Positions 54,521-62,198 of a DNA stretch of 64,000 nucleotides are shown piece after piece. Under the pieces are notes generated by a model. It was not told the origin of the DNA and searched no databases. It worked only from the letters and a program-made list of their open reading frames with translations. The position numbers and the translations under genes were made by a program. The stretch's first letter is position 1; each line of letters starts with the position of its first letter. Origin of the DNA: Alkalinema pantanalense (GTDB lineage Bacteria > Cyanobacteriota > Cyanobacteriia > Leptolyngbyales > Leptolyngbyaceae); NCBI RefSeq assembly GCF_050753345.1, contig NZ_JBLZFX010000002.1, positions 62,001 to 126,000 on the forward strand, written 5' to 3'.

Positions 54521-54528
<8 letters not shown>
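54313..54528 (+). CDS. Small acidic protein paired with a retropepsin-like protease
   Basis: Start at ATG 54313 (MVSADLISTLKSLSRSDKFH), eight bases after GGAG. The 71-residue product has an N-terminal helix-rich half (LSRSDKFHIMQLLLSELAQQE) and a C-terminal half with YPVWSPYGADEAADTMLKVL. I have seen similar small proteins beside aspartic proteases in cyanobacteria. The last eight bases overlap the protease start, so the two are translationally coupled. The layout resembles a toxin-antitoxin module, but no function is shown. Base composition is lower in GC and lacks HIP1 sites. Confidence 0.8.
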
Positions 54529-54949
<421 letters not shown>

Positions 54950-54950
54950 A

Positions 54951-55793
54951 TTAATCGCCTTTACCAGCCATCTCGCTCACTATCGGCTCACAGTAGCGTT
55001 GGGTTGAGGCTGCCTGTTGCAAACTGTAGGAAGCGCTGGGCACTAGGATAAACTCGCTGGCTCCGATCGTGTTTTTTCGATCGCGGCGTTCGGCCTTCTG
55101 CTGATCTCGCACATTGCCCCAATCATAGGTATAGCCCAAGCCTGTCCAAGGCACTCCCGGCCCACTGCGAAAACTTTGAAAGTAGAGATTTTTATAAAAG
55201 GCAGGGTAGTCGGCAATATTTTTCACCGTCGGTTTGCTGGCATTGCTAGTGTCGAATGTCAGTGCACACTGGCGATCGGTAATGCTGGGATTAACGCAAG
55301 GCCGAAACAGATCCGTCGGGCTGACCCACATTTCAACAAACAAGTCATACTGCCAATCGGGATGGAGTCCTAGGTATTGCTTCAGCCGCTGGTTGAGATC
55401 GGCGATCGAGGCTTGGGGGTGTTTTTTCAAATAGTTCTGGCAGAATTCCTTCACCTGGGGAGCCGCCGTCACCCAGACCACAAAGGCTTCACTGGCCGCC
55501 GTATGGGTGCTGGGCTTGATGAAGCGATCGTAGGCCGCTTGGCTTTTCCAAGTCACCACCAGTAAGCGAGTTTTATCAGCATTCCACACCAGCTTGGGAT
55601 TATCCGGCGTAATCGCCCAGAGGGAATCCACATTTTCACCCGGATCTACCCTGGCCGCATCTTGCACTGCAGAGGGATAGCGCGGATCGATCGGCGGTAC
55701 CGGACTTTCAGGAGAAGACGCTTGGGCCAACGATCGGCAGGGAACCAGCCCCAATAGCAATACCAACCCGAACCTTTGCAGAGATCCCTTCAT
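54951..55793 (-). CDS. Secreted hypothetical protein
   Basis: A signal peptide (MKGSLQRFGLVLLLGLVPCRSLAQ) precedes a mature protein of about 255 residues. The signal contains LVPC, but the context is a poor lipobox; cleavage at SLAQA by signal peptidase I is more likely. The mature part has an even number of cysteines and motifs VTWKSQAAYDRFI and EFVLVPSAS-like GASEFILVPSASY. I recognise it only as a pattern common to uncharacterised cyanobacterial envelope proteins. It converges on the protease gene. Confidence 0.75.
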   Translation of the reverse strand: MKGSLQRFGLVLLLGLVPCRSLAQASSPESPVPPIDPRYPSAVQDAARVDPGENVDSLWAITPDNPKLVWNADKTRLLVVTWKSQAAYDRFIKPSTHTAASEAFVVWVTAAPQVKEFCQNYLKKHPQASIADLNQRLKQYLGLHPDWQYDLFVEMWVSPTDLFRPCVNPSITDRQCALTFDTSNASKPTVKNIADYPAFYKNLYFQSFRSGPGVPWTGLGYTYDWGNVRDQQKAERRDRKNTIGASEFILVPSASYSLQQAASTQRYCEPIVSEMAGKGD

Positions 55794-55919
55794 CCCGATC
55801 GTGCCCCCTAGGGTGAATTACAGATTTTCTTTTAGGGTAGGTAATCTCGCTGCAAATTGCCAGGCAGTATCGCCCAAAGACACCTAATCTGAGCACAGGA
55901 GATAGCCTCTTGGAATCGA

Positions 55920-56525
55920 TTATTTGTGCCCCTCGACCATTTCTTCCAATCTCAAAGCCTCCATCAATTGCTTCAAATCCAAGTACATCGTGCGATAGGG
56001 ATTTGCAGGAGGTAAAGGAGCATTAGGAGTCGCGAACTCAAAGCCAAACTGACTGTAGAAACCAGAGACATCGTAGGCTGGATCAACATCAGCATCATAA
56101 AGCGCGTCAACCGTGATGAATCTCACACCAATGATTGGCATAACCTCAGTCATCACATAGTCAATTGCCCAATCAACCAATCGCACACCAAGCCCTTTAG
56201 TGCGTCGATCTACTGCTAATAGTCCGATCTTCACCGCAGGAAACGTCCGATACTTCACACCTTCTGCCTCCAAAAGCGAATCTTCAACCTGCAACTTATC
56301 CGCTAGGAGCGTAATATAGCCAGCTAAGGCATCCTCAATGCGAACAATCCAGCATTGACAGAGAAATGAATCCATGTCCCGGTAAATCCGCCCTTGCTTC
56401 CAATAGGTTGTGAATTCCCCTCTAACACAACGAAACCCCTGTCCTAGGGATCGAAGATCTAGGGTCAAGGGTTCAATGCTGATTTGGGAAAAATCTACCC
56501 CGCCAAATTTACCTAAACTAGCCAT
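55920..56525 (-). CDS. GNAT-family acetyltransferase, toxin-like
   Basis: The 201-residue protein has a GNAT core with the acetyl-CoA loop region VKIGLLAVDRRTKGLGVRLVDWAI (R/Q-x-x-G-x-G/A) and the terminal FYSQFGFEFA strand. The spacing resembles the tRNA-acetylating toxins TacT/AtaT. It overlaps by eight bases the stop of a 61-residue basic protein upstream (56518-56703), the usual order antitoxin-toxin. An ordinary GNAT with metabolic substrate remains possible. Confidence 0.82.
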   Translation of the reverse strand: MASLGKFGGVDFSQISIEPLTLDLRSLGQGFRCVRGEFTTYWKQGRIYRDMDSFLCQCWIVRIEDALAGYITLLADKLQVEDSLLEAEGVKYRTFPAVKIGLLAVDRRTKGLGVRLVDWAIDYVMTEVMPIIGVRFITVDALYDADVDPAYDVSGFYSQFGFEFATPNAPLPPANPYRTMYLDLKQLMEALRLEEMVEGHK

Positions 56526-56703
56526 GCTTCTGCGCTTTACGACGACGCGCAGCTATCCGCTTAGCCAGAGCCAGCATCCGATCGTTAACAACTGTAGTAC
56601 CAGAATCGATCGCTTCGAGCAGCTTCTTAGCAGCTTCGCCAGAAACCGGTTGAGATTGCGTATGGAAAGGATATTTCATCAGAATAGGAGCTTGCTGGTT
56701 CAT
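56518..56703 (-). CDS. Small basic protein, possible antitoxin to the GNAT
   Basis: 61 residues from ATG 56703 (MNQQAPILMKYPFHTQSQ); a second Met at 56679 is possible. The C-terminal half is strongly basic (LALAKRIAARRRKAQKHG), which suits DNA or RNA contact. It lacks an obvious ribbon-helix-helix. Tight coupling to the GNAT (overlap ATGGCTAG) is the main evidence that it is real. The strand and coding overlap are well supported; function is inferred. Confidence 0.7.
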   Translation of the reverse strand: MNQQAPILMKYPFHTQSQPVSGEAAKKLLEAIDSGTTVVNDRMLALAKRIAARRRKAQKHG

Positions 56704-56838
56704 CTATCGTAGCAAACCGATCATCCCGACATCCCTGACTAAACAATACACAAACCAATACAAAAGGTCAGATCGATCGCCCGAAAATCCTGTTAAAGTT
56801 TAGCCATTCAACCTCCACTGTCCAACCTGCGCACTGCC

Positions 56839-58773
56839 ATGAACGTTCCTCGTCTGCATCCAGACACGATCGAAGCTGTCAAAGAGCGTGCTGATATTTA
56901 CGATGTCGTTTCGGAACATGTTGTCCTGAAAAAGCAGGGTAAAGATTTTGTCGGCTTCTGTCCCTTCCACGACGACAAACGTAACCCCAGCTTCAGCGTT
57001 TCCCCCAGCAAACAGTTTTATTACTGCTTTAGCTGCGGCGCAGGGGGGAATGCGATCAAATTTTTGATGGAGATTGGCAAACGCAACTTCAGCGAAGTCG
57101 TGTTGGATCTGGCCAAAAAGTACCAAGTCCCCGTGAAAACCCTGGATGTGGAACAGCGGCAGGAACTCCAACGCCAACTTTCCGTGCGGGAGCAACTGTA
57201 CGAAATTCTGGCCCTGACCGCGAAGTTCTACGAATACGCCCTACGGCAACCGGCGGGACAGGTCGCCCTGAATTATTTAATCCAGCAGCGACAGCTTTCG
57301 GAAGAAACGATTCAGCAGTTCCAACTAGGCTATGCACCGGGCGGATGGGAAACCCTCTACGGCTATTTGGTAGAGCAGAAAAAATATCCCGTGGCCTTGG
57401 TGGAGCAGGCTGGATTACTCGTACCGCGTAAGGAAGGGGGCGGCTTTTACGATCGTTTCCGCGATCGGTTGATGATTCCAATTTTGGATCTGCAAGGTCG
57501 GGTGATTGGCTTTGGGGGACGATCGCTGGGCGATGAGCAACCAAAATATCTCAACTCGCCGGAAACCGAACTGTTTGACAAAGGCAAAACCCTCTATGGA
57601 TTGGATAAAGCCCGCGCCGCGATCACGAAAACTGACCAGGCGATCGTCGTGGAAGGCTATTTCGATGTGATTGCCCTGCACGCCGCCGGAATCACCAGCG
57701 CTGTCGCCTCCTTGGGCACCGCCTTGGGCAGCCATCAAGTCCGGCAACTCCTGCGCTACATGGAATCCAAACGGGTGGTTTTTAACTTCGACGCCGATCG
57801 GGCGGGGGTGCAAGCCACGGAACGGGCGATCGGGGAAGTGGCCAATCTGGCTTACCAAGGCGATGTGCAGTTACGGATCCTCAACATTCCCGACGGCAAG
57901 GATCCCGACGAGTTCTTAAAACACCACGCCCCCGCAGCCTACGAAACGCTCCTGGAAAACGCGCCCCTGTGGATCGATTGGCAAATCCAGCAGACGATCC
58001 ACCCTCGAAATCTCCAGCAGCCCGATCAGATGCAGGCCGCTACGGAGGAATTGGTCAAATTACTGGGAAATCTGCCCAATCCGACCCTAAGAACCCATTA
58101 CATTCAGAAATGCTCGGAATTACTTGGCCAGGGAAACACAAGGCTCGTCCGGCAGATTGAAGAGAACCTGCGGCTCCAGGTCAAAGGGCAACGCTGGCAT
58201 GGCCGATCGGCCAAATGGCAGACCCCCGGTGACCGATCGCTCTTGGAAGAAGCCGAATCTCAACTATTGCAACTGTACCTCCATGCCCCCCAGCATCGTT
58301 CCACAATTGTGGAAGTCTTAGAAGAACGGGATTTGGAATTCAGTCAGTCCCACCATCGTTTTCTCTGGCGACAAATTTTAGACATTCAATCCGCCAATCC
58401 CACGGCTTCGGAATTTGCCGCCCCAGATGCGCCGGATTTGTTGACCTTGCTGCGCGATCGTTGCACCGAATTTCCCACGGAAATGACACAGGTGTACCGC
58501 CTGTTTGAGCTGGATGAAAAGACCACCACGGACATTCAGCGGGCGGAATTGGTGATTCGTACGGCAGCCGCAGCTATGGAGCGAGTCATGTGCGAAAAGC
58601 GCCGCCGCCATTTTCTCGATTTATGGAAAAATACCGACTTCGTGACCTCGCCGGATCTGGGGCAGTACTACCAGCAAAAGATCTACGCCGAAGATCAACG
58701 GATTCGTGAACTCGATCGGCAGCGTCAGGTGAACTTTTCCGATCTCGTCCTTACACCTTGGCTAGGCGAATAG
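56839..58773 (+). CDS. dnaG: DNA primase
   Basis: DnaG makes RNA primers at the replication fork. The zinc-binding domain has Cys41, His44, Cys63 and Cys66 (CPFHDDKRNPSF, YYCFSCGAGG). The TOPRIM core has IVVEGYFDVIALHAAG (Glu) and VFNFDADRAG (DxD), and RFRDRLMIPILDLQGRVIGFGGR is typical. The C-terminal helicase-binding domain runs from about residue 470. Length 644 is usual for cyanobacteria. It stands alone here, with a palindromic terminator after it, not in an rpsU-dnaG-rpoD operon. Confidence 0.96.
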   Translation: MNVPRLHPDTIEAVKERADIYDVVSEHVVLKKQGKDFVGFCPFHDDKRNPSFSVSPSKQFYYCFSCGAGGNAIKFLMEIGKRNFSEVVLDLAKKYQVPVKTLDVEQRQELQRQLSVREQLYEILALTAKFYEYALRQPAGQVALNYLIQQRQLSEETIQQFQLGYAPGGWETLYGYLVEQKKYPVALVEQAGLLVPRKEGGGFYDRFRDRLMIPILDLQGRVIGFGGRSLGDEQPKYLNSPETELFDKGKTLYGLDKARAAITKTDQAIVVEGYFDVIALHAAGITSAVASLGTALGSHQVRQLLRYMESKRVVFNFDADRAGVQATERAIGEVANLAYQGDVQLRILNIPDGKDPDEFLKHHAPAAYETLLENAPLWIDWQIQQTIHPRNLQQPDQMQAATEELVKLLGNLPNPTLRTHYIQKCSELLGQGNTRLVRQIEENLRLQVKGQRWHGRSAKWQTPGDRSLLEEAESQLLQLYLHAPQHRSTIVEVLEERDLEFSQSHHRFLWRQILDIQSANPTASEFAAPDAPDLLTLLRDRCTEFPTEMTQVYRLFELDEKTTTDIQRAELVIRTAAAAMERVMCEKRRRHFLDLWKNTDFVTSPDLGQYYQQKIYAEDQRIRELDRQRQVNFSDLVLTPWLGE

Positions 58774-58827
58774 CTTTCAACAGAAACCAGGATTCTAGCC
58801 CCCCAAATTTGACCAAAAGGACTAAAC

Positions 58828-58921
58828 AGAACCCCGGTTTCCCAAAAAAGGGCTAAACAGAAACCGGGGTTCTTTTAACAGCTAGGCTTCTTGCCTAAAT
58901 TTGTCAAAGAACCCCGGTTTC
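58828..58921. terminator. Triple inverted/direct repeat acting as convergent terminator
   Basis: AGAACCCCGGTTTC occurs at 58828-58841 and 58908-58921, with its exact reverse complement at 58860-58873. Left and middle copies form a 14-bp hairpin followed by TTT on the plus strand (dnaG). Middle and right copies form an alternative 14-bp hairpin for minus-strand transcripts of the pentapeptide gene. The two hairpins compete for the middle copy. Confidence 0.85.
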
Positions 58922-58937
58922 TCAAATTCTCCCAACG

Positions 58938-59465
58938 CTAGTCGTCGCAATAGAGCGTCTCGCGGGTGTCCCGACCTGTGACGGAATTGCGACCTGTGGC
59001 CAGTTTGCAGAGCAGTAGCCGCGTATCTTCCCGCATCTGGGTATCGGTGAAGTCTGCGCCATCAATCTTGGAACGCTCAAACTTGGCATTGAACGCAAAC
59101 GCCCCTTCCAAGTTGGCATCGCTCAAGTCCGCTTCCGAAATACGGGCACTGTCCAACGTCGCATTCCGCAAATCCGCCCCCACGAGGTTAGAGGCTTCTA
59201 AATTCGCAGCAAAAAAGCTGACCCCTTGCAGATTGGCATGGCTAAAGTTCGATTCCCGCAGGTTGGCATGGTTGAAGCTGGAATCGGTTAAATCCCGGTT
59301 GGAAAAATCTCGGCCTACAAGAAATTCTTTGTTATAGTCCTCTGCCCAGGCCGGAGCTAGCGTGCACAGTAACCCGATCGCCACGATCGCCATCCCTATC
59401 ACCCAGCGCTGCCACCGGAAGGAAAACTTTTTGATCCGTAATTCGCTACGCATTTCAGTACGCAT
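58938..59465 (-). CDS. Secreted pentapeptide-repeat protein, thylakoid-lumen type
   Basis: After a signal peptide (helix WVIGMAIVAIGLLCTLAPAWA, cleaved near AWA) the protein has about 16 A(N/D)Lxx-type repeats, for example DLTDSSFNHANLRESNFSHANLQGVSF and GADLRNATLDSARISEADLSDANLEGA, forming a right-handed beta-helix. The C-terminal RLLLCKLATGRNSVTGRDTRETLYCDD with two Cys resembles lumenal pentapeptide proteins of thylakoids. Starts at 59465 or 59453 are possible. Function of the family is unclear. Confidence 0.88.
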   Translation of the reverse strand: MRTEMRSELRIKKFSFRWQRWVIGMAIVAIGLLCTLAPAWAEDYNKEFLVGRDFSNRDLTDSSFNHANLRESNFSHANLQGVSFFAANLEASNLVGADLRNATLDSARISEADLSDANLEGAFAFNAKFERSKIDGADFTDTQMREDTRLLLCKLATGRNSVTGRDTRETLYCDD

Positions 59466-59556
59466 TCACCAACTGAATCTTTTCAAACAATCTGCCTATT
59501 CTTAGATCGTACATCGGTGCGGCACGGTCGTAACTAAGGGAACGCTAGAAAAGACC

Positions 59557-60024
59557 ATGAGAAACTCGTCTATGAGCGCCCAATCTTCCTCCAATCCTGC
59601 CCCCGATCCTGGCTTACTAGGAGAACAGTTAGTGGCCCAATGGGTCGCGACCAAAGGCGGCACTGTGCTGTACCAGCGCTGGCATTGCCGTTTTGGAGAA
59701 TTGGATGTTGTGGCGCTCAATGCTGCTGCTGACCTAATTTTCATCGAAGTCAAAACCCGTCAGCCTTACAATTGGGATTCTGATGGATCGTTAGCCATCA
59801 CCCGCAGCAAACAAACCAAACTCTGGAAAGCTGCACAGTGTTTCTTTCTCAAGCATCCCCAATACACCGATCGCCCCTGTCGCTTTGATATTGCGCTGGT
59901 GCATTACTCTCCTCAATCGCGAAGCCAACCCACTCAACCTGGGTTTAGCCGCACGATCGCAGGGTATCAACTGACTTTGGTGAACTACTTAATCAACGCT
60001 TTGGAATTTAACCAACGTCTTTAA
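59557..60024 (+). CDS. YraN/UPF0102 family nuclease-like protein
   Basis: The family core is visible: GLLGEQLVAQWVATKGGTVL, WHCRFGELDVVALN (restriction-fold Glu/Asp) and LIFIEVKTRQ (ExK), followed by CRFDIALVHY. It has the PD-(D/E)xK fold also found in Holliday-junction resolvases; biological role is not firmly known. The start may be ATG 59557 or ATG 59572 (MSAQSS). Divergent from the pentapeptide gene. Confidence 0.92.
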   Translation: MRNSSMSAQSSSNPAPDPGLLGEQLVAQWVATKGGTVLYQRWHCRFGELDVVALNAAADLIFIEVKTRQPYNWDSDGSLAITRSKQTKLWKAAQCFFLKHPQYTDRPCRFDIALVHYSPQSRSQPTQPGFSRTIAGYQLTLVNYLINALEFNQRL

Positions 60025-60341
60025 ACGATCGAGATTTTTCACAAGATTTCTCAGCTCTAGACCACTGCATCACTCCTACTGCACGCAGATCCTTTCGCAA
60101 TTCGTCACACTGAGCCCCTTAGCGATGTCTATTGAAGGTTAGCTGAGCCTACACCCTACCCTATGAGACTGCTCAACCCAGTCCAATAAAGGTCTATTCA
60201 ATAGAGCATCTACTAATGAGTCTTGAATCTAATCAATCCTGAATCTAATCAATCCTGAATCTAATCAATCCTGAATCTAAGTAAAGTGAAATCTGCTCAT
60301 CACAAGCAGTATCCCTGCACAATGTGGCTTAAGCTTTCACC
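60025..60341. other. Spacer after the YraN gene
   Basis: No gene is seen in 317 bases. The main feature is the 16-bp tandem repeat at 60225-60280; the rest shows nothing I recognise. Confidence 0.55.
60225..60280. repeat. 16-bp tandem repeat, three and a half copies
   Basis: GAATCTAATCAATCCT is repeated exactly at 60225, 60241 and 60257, then an eight-base partial copy. There are no spacers, so it is not a CRISPR. Confidence 0.97.
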
Positions 60342-60731
60342 CTAAGCCAAGGTTTCAGGACAATATCCTAATCCCTGCACAAACTGGCCTCGAAAGGCTT
60401 CAATTTCTGCCCGGTCAGGATGACCATGGGACACCACTGCGATTTGATACCGTTGCATTACATCGATCGGCATCTGGCCCATTTCTAAGCCCCAAAGGGC
60501 CATCTGGACTCGAACGTTGGGGTCGTAGGGAATGCCCAGCTCATTCAGGAAGGCGCGAAAATCACCATCCTGCTGCGGGTTAAGTGGGTGTTCAAACTTA
60601 ACTCGCACCACCCATCCATCAATTTGATGAATCACCGTCATGAAGAGAAGCGGCAATTGGGTATTCGCATGCAGAAACTCAACAATCCGAAGGGTGAGGC
60701 TGGCATTCGCAAGGTAGTAGAGGTAATCCAT
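60342..60731 (-). CDS. Hypothetical protein
   Basis: 129 residues from ATG 60731 (MDYLYYLANASLTLRIVEF), with AGGA seven bases upstream. It has no signal peptide. The sequence is mixed alpha/beta with VIHQIDGWVVRVKFEHPLNP and QRYQIAVVSHGHPDRAEIEAFRGQFVQGLGYCPETLA; no family is recognised. Codon use matches neighbours. It diverges from queA. Confidence 0.75.
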   Translation of the reverse strand: MDYLYYLANASLTLRIVEFLHANTQLPLLFMTVIHQIDGWVVRVKFEHPLNPQQDGDFRAFLNELGIPYDPNVRVQMALWGLEMGQMPIDVMQRYQIAVVSHGHPDRAEIEAFRGQFVQGLGYCPETLA

Positions 60732-61064
60732 AGAACATGTCCTCGCAAATGCGACACTTCAATCATCGACGGCAACCCGCTGTAAATGTAGGGGAATATC
60801 CCCCAACCTAGGAGCGGGAACCTACCCAAAAAATGTGAATTTCCAGGGCAGAAATCTTGGAGGATAAATCTTTAGTGAATGGAGATTAAAAAATGTATTG
60901 ACAGATGCATTTATGCGCTTCTAACTTCTCACTTCTTAACAATCTGTGAAGTTAGTTTCTGTACTCTATCGTTATTGTACACATTCTCCATAGTTCTACA
61001 CATTTCCTCTGGTTCCATTCCCCTGTACCCTAGTGGTCTAGACTCTAAGTTTCGATGCAATTCC
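60732..61064. other. Divergent spacer upstream of queA
   Basis: This 333-base stretch separates divergent genes. The queA frame stays open upstream to 60879, but residues before MDLDRS lack QueA features. A small GGGGAATATCCCC hairpin lies near 60791. No defined promoter boxes were found. Confidence 0.5.
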
Positions 61065-62141
61065 ATGGATCTCGATCGCAGCCTTTCAGCCTATGACTAC
61101 ACCTTACCGGAGACGCAGATTGCCCAAAATCCGGCTAATCCACGAGATCATTCTCGGCTGATGCTGATTCCCGATCGCACCCTGCATCGCCATCAGCATT
61201 TCTATGAGCTAGAGCAGTTTCTCAAACCCGGTGACCTGTTGGTCATGAACAACACCCGGGTCATTCCAGCCAGATTGTACGGCCACAAGCCCACCGGAAG
61301 CCAGGTTGAAGTTCTCTTACTGGAAGAAAAAAGTCCCAACCAATGGTTAGCCCTGGTTAAACCGGGCCGCAAGTTGCAACCTGGTGCAGTCATCGAATTT
61401 ACACCGATCGCCCCCCAGGACACCTCCGTACAATTAGCTGCTACGATTCTCGATCGAGACCATGCCACCGGCGGAAGATTGCTGGAATTTAAGACTGCGA
61501 CCAATCAATCTTTGCTAGAGGTGATTGAGCAATACGGGCACATGCCCTTGCCGCCCTACATTCAAGACAGCCAATCCACCCCGGAGCAATATCAAACGGT
61601 CTATGGCGATCGCCTCGGTTCCGCCGCGGCCCCCACCGCAGGACTGCACTTCACACCAGAGCTACTGGAGCGGTTAACCCAAAAGGGCATCGATCGGGCC
61701 TTTGTCACACTCCATGTAGGCGTTGGCACCTTCCGCCCCGTGGAAGTGGAAGACATTACTCAACACGAGATGCATGGGGAATGGATCGAAGTGCCTGCCG
61801 AAACCGTTGAGAAAGTGCGGCAGACCCAAATCAACGGAGGGCGTGTGATTGCGGTAGGGACAACATCCGCTCGATCGCTCGAAGGAGCCTCGCAACGATC
61901 GGGCAAACTAGAACCCTACTGCGGGAAGACCGAGATTTTTATTTATCCCGGTTATAAATGGAAAACTGTGGATGGCATGATCACCAATTTCCATCTTCCC
62001 AAATCGAGTTTGATGATGATGATCAGCGCGTTGATTGGCCGTCAGCGGCTGTTGGATCTCTACGCCGAAGCGATTCGAGAGAACTACCGTTTTTATTCCT
62101 TTGGAGATGCGATGCTGATTTTGCCGGAGGCCAAGATCTAG
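61065..62141 (+). CDS. queA: tRNA preQ1 ribosyltransferase-isomerase (QueA)
   Basis: QueA transfers and isomerises the ribose of SAM onto preQ1 in tRNA during queuosine synthesis. I start at ATG 61065 (MDLDRSLSAYDYTLPETQIAQNP), which gives 358 residues and the usual YDYxLPxxxIAQxP opening; the open frame to 60879 has no family match. Other signatures are MNNTRVIPARLYG, RLGSAAAPTAGLHFTPELL and MITNFHLPKSSLMMMISALIG. It converges on priA with a 57-base gap. Confidence 0.96.
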   Translation: MDLDRSLSAYDYTLPETQIAQNPANPRDHSRLMLIPDRTLHRHQHFYELEQFLKPGDLLVMNNTRVIPARLYGHKPTGSQVEVLLLEEKSPNQWLALVKPGRKLQPGAVIEFTPIAPQDTSVQLAATILDRDHATGGRLLEFKTATNQSLLEVIEQYGHMPLPPYIQDSQSTPEQYQTVYGDRLGSAAAPTAGLHFTPELLERLTQKGIDRAFVTLHVGVGTFRPVEVEDITQHEMHGEWIEVPAETVEKVRQTQINGGRVIAVGTTSARSLEGASQRSGKLEPYCGKTEIFIYPGYKWKTVDGMITNFHLPKSSLMMMISALIGRQRLLDLYAEAIRENYRFYSFGDAMLILPEAKI

Positions 62142-62198
62142 CCCGGAGCCAGTGCCTACCCAAGCATCTAGCAAAACAACGCAGCGAATTAGCACCCA

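Noticed and set aside
60225..60280. CRISPR array
   Set aside because: The repeats are contiguous and only 16 bases, without spacers; no cas genes are present.
60879..61064. N-terminal extension of QueA by 62 residues
   Set aside because: The added residues are hydrophobic and Cys-rich without QueA similarity; QueA proteins begin near MDLDRSLSAYDY.
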